Assembly: GCA_035947875.1 (NCBI GenBank)
Contig: DASZJQ010000242.1
Location: forward strand, 1-5,115
DNA length: 5,115 nucleotides
From: Bog-473 sp035947875
GTDB lineage: Bacteria > Actinomycetota > Acidimicrobiia > Acidimicrobiales > RAAP-2
Direction: 5' to 3'
The notes under the pieces are model-generated. The model was not told the origin of the DNA. It saw nothing but the letters and a program-made list of their open reading frames with translations, and made no database searches. Positions within the stretch are counted from its first letter, which is position 1; each line of letters begins with the position of its first letter. Shown one piece after another: positions 1 through 5,115 of the stretch. Made by a program: the position numbers and the translations under genes.

Positions 1-959
1 AGACCGTCCCTGAGGGCAGGTCCGATGGTGCGCACCCAGGCCACTCGCGAGTTGGTCTTCTCGAGTGTCCTGAGGTCGTCGTAGATGGACTGCGCCTGCA
101 TCATGCTCACGACGTGGGTCGCCGTCCGTACCCACGGTGGTGTGGGTGCGTCACCACCGAAGACTTCCGCCATGTGCGATGAGGGAGCACCCGGGTCGGG
201 GTGGATAAGGAGATGGACGCGCTCGTCGTCGCCGCTTGTGACGGCGCCGGCCAGGTCGATTGACCGGCCGAGCGGTTCGTTGTCGACCGTCCCCCCGTCG
301 GTGTACCAGAACTCGCCGTCGGCCGGGAAGCCTTCCAGGCCGGCATCGATGTACTCCTGCTCGTGGGACTTCCGGTTGAGGCGCAGAGGAGGGAAACCCA
401 TCGCATTCGAACCCGACGCGATGGCCCCGCTGGCATAGCGGACATACACGTTGGCGTCGTCGTCTTTGGTCAACGTGACGTTGTAGAAGTCCAGGTATGT
501 GGAGGCGGCCACGGCTGTCTTGCCGCTCAGGCTGGCCAGGCTGTAGGTCAGGCCGGCCAGGCTGGCCAGTGCCATGGAAATGGTGATGGAGTGACCCTGG
601 CGGGGCACCTCGGGTGGCCCGTCCTTGATCCCATTGGGAGCGAGCAGGTCAGAGGCCATCGCTTGCAGGGCCTTCGACGAGAGCGGCGACTGGGTCGACC
701 TCGTCTTCATCTTGGCGAGTGACGCGCTCTCGACCCAGGCGGCGCCGAGGAGATCGGTCGGGCTGCACCCGCGGAGGAGTGCTCTGGCCGTCAACAGCGC
801 GGTGATGGAGCCGGCCGAAGCCGATGCGATGGTGTCGATAAGGACGTTCTCTTCCCCCAGCGTCCGAGCCGCGAGGATCAGTGCGGCCAGGGCGCCGCCC
901 TCATAGGCCCCGAGCGACACGGCGCCCGGAATGGTCAGCGAGAGCCTGAGCTTCGGCAT
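1..959 (-). CDS. Patatin-like phospholipase/acylhydrolase, 3' end missing
   Basis: Read on the minus strand from the ATG at 959-957, this frame stays open for 319 codons to the window edge, so the C-terminus is missing. Three patatin elements appear in the usual order. A glycine-rich oxyanion-hole segment lies at residues 12-22 (GAVSLGAYEGG). The nucleophile elbow SASAG is at 46-50, with Ser48 as the likely nucleophile. The DGG motif is at 221-223, with Asp221 as the second member of the Ser-Asp dyad. Patatin-family enzymes hydrolyse acyl ester bonds of phospholipids or related lipids; the substrate here cannot be told. The first glycine of the canonical GxSxG is replaced by Ser46. A hydrophobic stretch near 127-146 carries the tetrapeptide LASL twice, ten residues apart. 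I see no signal peptide, which suggests a cytoplasmic or membrane-associated enzyme. The start is supported by a strong Shine-Dalgarno sequence. The family call is firm, the substrate unknown. Confidence 0.88.
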   Translation of the reverse strand, partial: MPKLRLSLTIPGAVSLGAYEGGALAALILAARTLGEENVLIDTIASASAGSITALLTARALLRGCSPTDLLGAAWVESASLAKMKTRSTQSPLSSKALQAMASDLLAPNGIKDGPPEVPRQGHSITISMALASLAGLTYSLASLSGKTAVAASTYLDFYNVTLTKDDDANVYVRYASGAIASGSNAMGFPPLRLNRKSHEQEYIDAGLEGFPADGEFWYTDGGTVDNEPLGRSIDLAGAVTSGDDERVHLLIHPDPGAPSSHMAEVFGGDAPTPPWVRTATHVVSMMQAQSIYDDLRTLEKTNSRVAWVRTIGPALRDG

Positions 960-963
960 CGTG

Positions 964-971
964 CCTCCCTC
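964..971 (-). promoter_or_regulatory. Ribosome binding site of the patatin-like gene
   Basis: On the minus strand GAGGGAGG ends four bases before the ATG at 959-957. It is the only strong Shine-Dalgarno match nearby and fixes the start codon just ahead of the conserved oxyanion-hole segment. Confidence 0.7.
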
Positions 972-1090
972 AATACGCCGTGCAGGCCCAGCAGCACCGG
1001 GCGGCCTCCGGCGGCCCAATCCTAGTTGCAAATGAGCGCCTCCGCCGTCGGGACAGGTGGTGCGTCAGGTTCCGGGTTCGAAGAGGACGT

Positions 1091-1125
1091 CGACAGTTCA
1101 TCGACCGACAGTTCATCGACCGACA
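1091..1125. repeat. 15-bp tandem repeat, about 2.3 copies
   Basis: The unit CGACAGTTCATCGAC occurs at 1091-1105 and 1106-1120 without mismatch, followed by a partial CGACA at 1121-1125. The period is a multiple of three. On the minus strand, in one open frame, it reads as the pentapeptide VDELS twice; on the plus strand it reads SSSTD twice. It lies in the 214-bp gap between the flavoprotein gene and the patatin-like gene. I see no convincing promoter or terminator in that gap. Two copies are too few and too short for a CRISPR or a typical operator array. Confidence 0.8.
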
Positions 1126-1173
1126 CGGCGAAGGGCGAGGCGCCGATGTGTGGGGGTCGTGAGATGGTCTGGG

Positions 1174-2859
1174 TCAGGTGGACGTGGCCAGATACTCGTG
1201 GACGGCACGCACCGCGCTCGACCCCTCTCCGACCGCGGCGGCAACCCGCTTCATGGATCCCAGCCGCACATCGCCGACAGCAAAGACCCCGGGCGCCGAG
1301 GTCTCGAACGGCAAAGGCTCTCTACCTGAGAAGAGGGGATCGACAAGAGCACCAGTAGGGAGCAATCGATCGGTGAGGATGAACCCCTTCTCGTCCAGCG
1401 CGACAGTGCCGTCGAGCCACGACGTCGCGGGCACCGCGCCAATAAAGCAAAAGAGGGCGGCGCATTCTTTGGCGTGGCGATATCCGGACGGCGTGTGCTC
1501 GAGGATTACGCTCTCGAGGTGGGTATCGCCGTCGAGGGCCCGGACCTGGGTGTCGGTCACGACTTCGATGTGCGGATCGACGGCGATGCGGTCAATGAGG
1601 TATTTCGACATGCTGCTCGAAAGGTCCGAACGGCGAATCACGATCGAAACCCTGCAGCTTGCCTGGCTCAGGTAGATGGCGGCCTGCCCGGCCGAGTTTC
1701 CACCACCGACGACCAAAACATCTGACCCGCTGCACGATCGAGTCTCGATATCCGTCGCGGCGTAGTAGACCCCATTGCCTTCGAACTGGTCAAGATTGGA
1801 AATTGCCAACCGTTGATACTGGGCGCCCGTGGCGACGATGACCGACCGAGTGGGTACCTCACTCTGGTCGACAAGCGACACGATGTGGAATCCATTCTCG
1901 ACACGCAGGCCCGAAACCTCACACGGGCTGACCAGCCATGCTCCCAGTCGCTGGGCCTGGACCGCCGTTCTGGCCGCAAGGTCACCGCCCGAGATGCCGT
2001 TGGGGAATCCCGCATAGTTCTCGATACGTGAGCTGGAGCCGGCCTGGCCGCCCGGACCAACGGTGTCAAGCGCGACGGTGTCAAGACCCTCGGAGGCCCC
2101 GTACACCGAGGCGGCGAGGCCAGCTGGCCCCACCCCGACCACAACCAGATCAAAGGTTCGGCCCGGGATGGGGTGGTACGTAAGTCCCATCTGCTCGGCA
2201 AACTGGCCCGGCGTCGGATGGCGAAGGACCCCGGTCGGAGTGACGACAACCGGGGTGTCGCTGGGGCGGAGGCCCTTGCTCGCCAACAGCACCTCGACAT
2301 CGTCTTCCTCCTCGAGGTCGATCCAGGCGTAGGCCAATCGGTTGCGGGCAGCGAACGTGCGCAGGGCCAAGGCCTCGGGTGAGAAACGCGAACCCAGGAT
2401 CTGCACCGCCTCGCCACCCACGGTGGTTCTCAGGGTCTCCCTCCGGCCGATCAGGGCACTAAAAATGATGTCCGAAATGCTCGGTTTCGTCGCCATGAGT
2501 CGGCGGAACTCGTCGTGGGGAATGACCAGAACCGACCCGTTCTGGGTGGCCCGCGCCATCAAGTAGGTCCGCTGCCCCGTAAGAAGCCCCAGCTCCCCGA
2601 CGAACTGTCTCGGCCCGTAGACGACCACCACCTGTTGGGACTCATCGTCCCGAACGACCTCGACCTCGCCTTCGAGAACCACGTAGAAATCCCACCGCGC
2701 CTCGCCGGCGCGGTAGAGGGCATCTCCGGCTGCCAGCTCCAAGGGCTCCCCGAACTCGGCGAGCTCTTCGAGGACCTCCGGCGAGAACGCCGGAAACCGC
2801 TGGTCGGACGGGTCGGCCATCACCAGCGGAGATCGGGTGGCCGGGGCGCGGTCGATCAT
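1174..2859 (-). CDS. cNMP-binding domain fused to thioredoxin-reductase-like flavoprotein lacking CxxC
   Basis: The predicted protein has 561 residues and three parts. Residues about 22-145 form a cyclic-nucleotide-binding beta-roll; its phosphate cassette GELGLLTGQRT (88-98) keeps the Glu (E89) and Arg (R97) that match the cAMP contacts of CRP. Residues about 150-230 resemble a thioredoxin/glutaredoxin fold without a CxxC. Residues about 236-561 form a class II thioredoxin-reductase-like module: FAD GxGxxG at 242-247 (GVGPAG), a second dinucleotide motif at 385-391 (GGGNSAG), an Arg pair R409-R410 suited to the NADPH 2'-phosphate, and FAVGD at 526-530 for FAD. The catalytic CATC of true reductases is replaced by AATD at 367-370, so ordinary dithiol reduction of thioredoxin is unlikely. 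Similar fusions are known in actinobacteria, usually annotated as thioredoxin reductase, which probably overstates function. Inference: a soluble NAD(P)H-dependent flavoenzyme gated by a nucleotide. An in-frame ATG at 2820 is an alternative start; neither has a strong ribosome binding site. Confidence 0.9.
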   Translation of the reverse strand: MIDRAPATRSPLVMADPSDQRFPAFSPEVLEELAEFGEPLELAAGDALYRAGEARWDFYVVLEGEVEVVRDDESQQVVVVYGPRQFVGELGLLTGQRTYLMARATQNGSVLVIPHDEFRRLMATKPSISDIIFSALIGRRETLRTTVGGEAVQILGSRFSPEALALRTFAARNRLAYAWIDLEEEDDVEVLLASKGLRPSDTPVVVTPTGVLRHPTPGQFAEQMGLTYHPIPGRTFDLVVVGVGPAGLAASVYGASEGLDTVALDTVGPGGQAGSSSRIENYAGFPNGISGGDLAARTAVQAQRLGAWLVSPCEVSGLRVENGFHIVSLVDQSEVPTRSVIVATGAQYQRLAISNLDQFEGNGVYYAATDIETRSCSGSDVLVVGGGNSAGQAAIYLSQASCRVSIVIRRSDLSSSMSKYLIDRIAVDPHIEVVTDTQVRALDGDTHLESVILEHTPSGYRHAKECAALFCFIGAVPATSWLDGTVALDEKGFILTDRLLPTGALVDPLFSGREPLPFETSAPGVFAVGDVRLGSMKRVAAAVGEGSSAVRAVHEYLATST

Positions 2860-3043
2860 CCCAGTCGTATCCCGAATCGTCGACTCCCACGGGGCGTTGA
2901 ATGTCGATGGAATCTCGTCATGGGGCCAACGAGGCTACGAGGGTGATCCCAGACACGCCAGCCATGTTTCGGCGGACCGGGCATCCGGCACTGGCGCCTT
3001 GGCTCTCCACCGAAAGCGGCGCCCTCGTCCAATCCGGGCACTT

Positions 3044-3325
3044 TCAGGACCGCACGAGACGGGCAATGGCATCGGTCGCCTCGGTGATCTTCTCCTTGGC
3101 CCCGGGCCCACCGGCTTTGACCGCCTCGCTCACACAGGAGTTGAGGTGATCGCCCATGAGCTCGACGGCCACCGCTTGCAGGGCCTTGGTCGCGGCTGAG
3201 ATCTGGGTGAGGATGTCGATGCAATAGCGGTCGTCCTCGATCATCTGCTGCAGGCCCCGAACCTGGCCCTCGATCCGCCGCAACCGCTTCGCGACCAGAT
3301 CTTTGTGCTCGATGTATCCGTACAT
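3044..3325 (-). CDS. csoR: CsoR/RicR-family copper-sensing transcriptional repressor
   Basis: This 93-residue all-helical protein is of normal length for the CsoR/RcnR/FrmR family (DUF156). The N-terminal RLRRIEGQVRGLQQMIEDD (14-32) is the family hallmark and supplies basic DNA-contact residues. The metal ligands are complete for the Cu(I)-type site: Cys35 (in YCID), His60 and Cys64 (in HLNSC). This matches the Cys-His-Cys set of M. tuberculosis CsoR, unlike the RcnR nickel/cobalt, FrmR formaldehyde or CstR persulfide patterns. The C-terminal AIARLVRS (86-93) resembles actinobacterial RicR/CsoR proteins, as I recall them. Family knowledge: the apo-protein, usually a tetramer, binds a GC-rich inverted repeat and releases it on binding Cu(I). 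The gene is divergent from the permease at 3509, with an operator-like repeat 19 bp upstream of its start, which predicts autoregulation. It could be called ricR instead; the family and copper site are clear, the orthologue is not. Confidence 0.93.
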   Translation of the reverse strand: MYGYIEHKDLVAKRLRRIEGQVRGLQQMIEDDRYCIDILTQISAATKALQAVAVELMGDHLNSCVSEAVKAGGPGAKEKITEATDAIARLVRS

Positions 3326-3330
3326 GGTTT

Positions 3331-3335
3331 CCTCC
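3331..3335 (-). promoter_or_regulatory. Ribosome binding site of the copper repressor
   Basis: GGAGG on the minus strand lies five bases before the ATG at 3325-3323. It is a consensus Shine-Dalgarno at good spacing and confirms the start that yields the family-typical MYGY N-terminus. Confidence 0.8.
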
Positions 3336-3343
3336 AGGATCCG

Positions 3344-3364
3344 TTATACCCCCATAGGGTACAC
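3344..3364. promoter_or_regulatory. CsoR-type operator overlapping the repressor promoter
   Basis: The half-sites TACCC (3347-3351) and GGGTA (3357-3361) form an inverted repeat with a 5-bp spacer, flanked by AT-rich steps. This is the pattern expected of CsoR/RicR operators (ATACCC near GGGTAT). It sits 19-39 bp upstream of the repressor start. On the minus strand, TATAAC at 3348-3343 is a plausible -10 element inside the site, though I see no good -35 match. A repressor bound here would block its own promoter and could also affect the divergent permease, whose start lies about 145 bp away. The regulatory role is inferred from position and pattern. Confidence 0.75.
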
Positions 3365-3508
3365 TTCGATTCAGCCACAGTCATCGATCCGGTGTTTCGC
3401 CCACCAGTGATCCGCAACGAGACGAGGGCCCATGGAGACCTGCTCGCCAAGTGAACGTCAGTCGGCTGGGAGGACCTGCCCGAGCGGGGCGACCCGCTCA
3501 GACTCCTC

Positions 3509-4699
3509 ATGGCCGGCCCATCCGAGCTGCCGCCGGTGAGGGTTATCCACGCCATCGGGCATGCGCTCGCCGTGGCCGGTGGAATGACGTGGCAGATCCT
3601 CTGGTCGCTGATCTTGGGCTTCGGCCTCTCGGCGATCGTCCAGGCCCTGGTCCGCAAGAGCACCGTCGAGCGGCTCCTCGGCGACGACTCGCCCAAGACC
3701 TTGGCGGTGGCCACCGGCTTCGGGATCGCCAGTTCCTCGTGTTCCTACGCCGCGGTGGCGCTCGCTCGGGGTCTCTTCCGCAAAGGGGGGGACTTCACTG
3801 CCGTCATGGTGTTCGAGATCGCCTCGACCAACCTGGTGATCGAGCTGGGGATCATCATGGCCCTCTTGCTGGGCTGGCAGTTCACGGCCGCTGAGTTCGT
3901 CGGAGGGCCGATCATGATCGTCCTCATCGCCGTGCTCTTCCGTCTGTTCCTCCGCCAACGCCTGGTCGACGCCGCCAAGCACCAAGCCGATCGGGGGCTG
4001 GCCGGCTCGATGGAGGGCCACGCGGCCATGGATATGAGCGTCAAGGCGGAGGGAAGCCTGTGGTCCCGTCTGTCCTCGGCCGAGGGGTTCACCGCGGTGG
4101 CCCACGTCTTCGTGATGGAGTGGGCGGCGGTCCTGCGCGACATCGTGCTCGGGCTGCTCATCGCGGGCGCATTGGGCGCCTGGGTGCCTGACAGTTTCTG
4201 GCAACATCTCTTCTTCACCGGGCACCCGCTGCTGGCCAAGGTCTGGGGGCCCCTCCTCGGACCGGTGATCTCGATCATTTCCTTTGTCTGCTCGATCGGG
4301 AATGTCCCGCTGGCCGCCGTTCTGTGGAATGGCGGGATCAGCTTTGGCGGAGTGATCAGCTTCATCTTTGCCGACCTGATCATCGTGCCCATTCTGGTCA
4401 TCTACCGGAAGTACTACGGGACAAAGATGATGCTGTTCATCCTGGCCACCTTCTACGTGACCATGGTCACCGCCGGCTACGCGGTCGAGCTGATCTTTGC
4501 AGCCGCGGGGTTGATACCGACCACCCGCAACGCGACGGTGCTCAATCCGACGATCAGCTGGAACTACACGACCTACCTCAATATCGTCTTCATCACCGCC
4601 GCTGCCATTTTGATCTGGCGCTTCTTCCGCACCGGCGGGGCCATGATGCTCAAGATGATGGGTGGGAACCCCGAGCCCGCCGACATGGGCTCGATGTAA
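3509..4699 (+). CDS. ArsP_1/DUF318-family permease, Rv2963-like, probable copper-regulated exporter
   Basis: The 396-residue membrane protein has about eight or nine hydrophobic segments, near residues 27-47, 66-88, 98-122, 127-148, 200-225, 246-272, 280-300, 305-332 and 354-372. It appears to hold two related halves: the first has SSSCSYAAVALARG (75-88), the second VCSIGNVPLAAVLWNGG (260-276), each with a Cys-Ser pair (C78, C261) in a membrane segment. A loop between the halves has a Met/His cluster, MEGHAAMDM (168-176), and the C-terminus is Met-rich. Family members move metalloids or metals: ArsP exports organoarsenicals, and M. tuberculosis Rv2963 is in the RicR copper regulon. Divergence from a CsoR-type repressor supports copper efflux here, but transport itself is inferred. 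The ATG at 3509 has no Shine-Dalgarno. An in-frame GTG at 3536 would start with RVIHAIGHAL, close to where family members usually begin, so the true protein may have 387 residues. Confidence 0.9.
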   Translation: MAGPSELPPVRVIHAIGHALAVAGGMTWQILWSLILGFGLSAIVQALVRKSTVERLLGDDSPKTLAVATGFGIASSSCSYAAVALARGLFRKGGDFTAVMVFEIASTNLVIELGIIMALLLGWQFTAAEFVGGPIMIVLIAVLFRLFLRQRLVDAAKHQADRGLAGSMEGHAAMDMSVKAEGSLWSRLSSAEGFTAVAHVFVMEWAAVLRDIVLGLLIAGALGAWVPDSFWQHLFFTGHPLLAKVWGPLLGPVISIISFVCSIGNVPLAAVLWNGGISFGGVISFIFADLIIVPILVIYRKYYGTKMMLFILATFYVTMVTAGYAVELIFAAAGLIPTTRNATVLNPTISWNYTTYLNIVFITAAAILIWRFFRTGGAMMLKMMGGNPEPADMGSM

Positions 4700-4708
4700 T
4701 GGGCCACC

Positions 4709-4746
4709 GCGGACGAGTCGAGCGGCTCGCGGTTCTCACCGTCCGC
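4709..4746. terminator. Possible hairpin between convergent genes
   Basis: GCGGACG (4709-4715) pairs with CGTCCGC (4740-4746), enclosing a smaller stem CGAG/CTCG at 4719-4729. It begins ten bases after the permease stop codon and faces a convergent gene, where a bidirectional terminator would be expected. No T-tract follows, so intrinsic termination is uncertain. Confidence 0.3.
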
Positions 4747-4839
4747 TGACCTCGTGCCTCGGCCCGAATCGTGCGCGCTTGGGCGGCTCGAGCCCGGCCC
4801 CGGCTTCTGAGCTGAAGGTTGGTGTCCGTGAATTCGGGC

Positions 4840-5115
4840 TCAGGGCCAGAGTTGAGCGGAGTGGGGGTAGAGGGTCCCTACAAAGATCACCACGGCGAGC
4901 ACCCCTTGCGAGAAGGCCAACACCCCGATCACGGGCCCCTCCCATGAGGGTCGCATCCGCCAGGCGTAGGCCGCAAAGAGCGGGGTGACGGCCAGGGAGT
5001 AACGCAACACGCTGACCGGCTCGTAGGAACTCATCATGCCCAAGATGCTTCCGACCGTGAACACCCACCAGAACAATGGGATCGCCACGCCACGGTCCCG
5101 TGCCTTCGCCAACAG
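4840..5115 (-). CDS. C-terminal end of a multi-pass membrane protein, 5' part outside window
   Basis: The minus-strand frame is open from the right edge through 91 codons to the TGA at 4842-4840. The only internal start near the edge is a TTG at 5112 with no visible ribosome binding site, so the gene very likely begins outside the window. Three hydrophobic segments can be seen, at about residues 11-28, 40-52 and 61-85 of the visible part. The segment SVLRYSLAVTPLF (35-47 of the visible part) resembles the Arg-Tyr...Pro-Leu-Phe pattern near the C-terminus of PIG-V/GT-C-like polyprenyl-phosphate mannosyltransferases. That would make it an envelope glycosyltransferase, but the catalytic N-terminal part is missing and this is a tentative reading. 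It converges on the permease gene with 140 bp between the stop codons. An overlapping frame at 4736-5068 has a composition typical of an out-of-frame shadow. Confidence 0.7.
   Translation of the reverse strand: MLAKARDRGVAIPLFWWVFTVGSILGMMSSYEPVSVLRYSLAVTPLFAAYAWRMRPSWEGPVIGVLAFSQGVLAVVIFVGTLYPHSAQLWP

Noticed and set aside
1091..1125. Tandem repeat considered as a CRISPR or iteron array
   Set aside because: There are only two full 15-bp copies with no spacers, and no cas or replication gene in the window.
1026..1358. Plus-strand frame carrying SSSTD repeats
   Set aside because: It has no ribosome binding site and its second half is antisense to the conserved C-terminus of the flavoprotein. 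It is kept only as an alternative reading of the repeat.
1668..2417. A 249-codon minus-strand frame inside the flavoprotein gene
   Set aside because: It overlaps the conserved FAD and NADPH motifs in another frame and has the Arg/Ser/Pro-rich composition of a shadow.
2993..3023. Inverted repeat GGCGCC...GGCGCC 21 bp downstream of the repressor stop, considered as a terminator
   Set aside because: The stem is six base pairs around a 19-base loop with no T-tract. Such self-complementary hexamers are common by chance in GC-rich DNA.
3241..3714. A minus-strand frame of 157 codons crossing the repressor/permease intergenic region
   Set aside because: It would run through the operator and overlap the starts of two well-supported genes. 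Its sequence matches no family I recognise.
3458..4225. A 255-codon minus-strand frame antisense to the permease
   Set aside because: It is highly charged, rich in Glu/His/Arg/Gly, and has no recognisable domain. It is the complement of a clear permease coding frame in GC-rich DNA.
4785..4794. 10-bp palindrome GGCTCGAGCC between the convergent genes
   Set aside because: It is a short perfect palindrome with no promoter or second copy nearby; chance occurrence is likely at this GC content.

Overview
The window is high-GC, tightly packed bacterial DNA. The codon use, the RicR/CsoR-type repressor with its RicR-regulon-like permease, and the cNMP-domain/reductase fusion all point to an actinomycete (Actinomycetota). 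I cannot name a genus from the sequence. No rRNA, tRNA, CRISPR array, insertion sequence or phage gene was seen.

Layout from left to right. Positions 1-959 (minus strand) hold most of a patatin-like phospholipase/acylhydrolase whose C-terminus lies beyond the left edge. Positions 960-1173 are a gap with a 15-bp tandem repeat and a doubtful 34-codon reading frame. Positions 1174-2859 (minus) encode a 561-residue fusion of a cyclic-nucleotide-binding domain, a degenerate thioredoxin/glutaredoxin-like domain and a thioredoxin-reductase-like flavoprotein that lacks the redox CxxC. Positions 3044-3325 (minus) encode a CsoR-family repressor with the complete Cys-His-Cys copper-site signature. Positions 3509-4699 (plus) encode a permease of the ArsP_1/DUF318 family, divergent from the repressor. 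A TACCC-N5-GGGTA operator-like inverted repeat lies between the two. Positions 4840-5115 (minus) hold the C-terminal end of a multi-pass membrane protein that runs off the right edge and converges on the permease.

The best-supported functional unit is the divergent repressor/permease pair, read as a copper-responsive module. In Mycobacterium tuberculosis the permease Rv2963 belongs to the regulon of RicR, a CsoR-family copper sensor, and the pair here looks like a compact version of that link. The flavoprotein and phospholipase lie downstream of the repressor on the same strand, but gaps of about 184 and 214 bp separate them. Co-transcription with the copper module is therefore not shown. No clearly new system is evident. 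The points most worth following up are the redox-dead reductase fused to a nucleotide sensor, the copper operator and the exact start of the permease, the Ser-for-Gly change in the patatin nucleophile elbow, and the codon-periodic repeat at 1091-1125.
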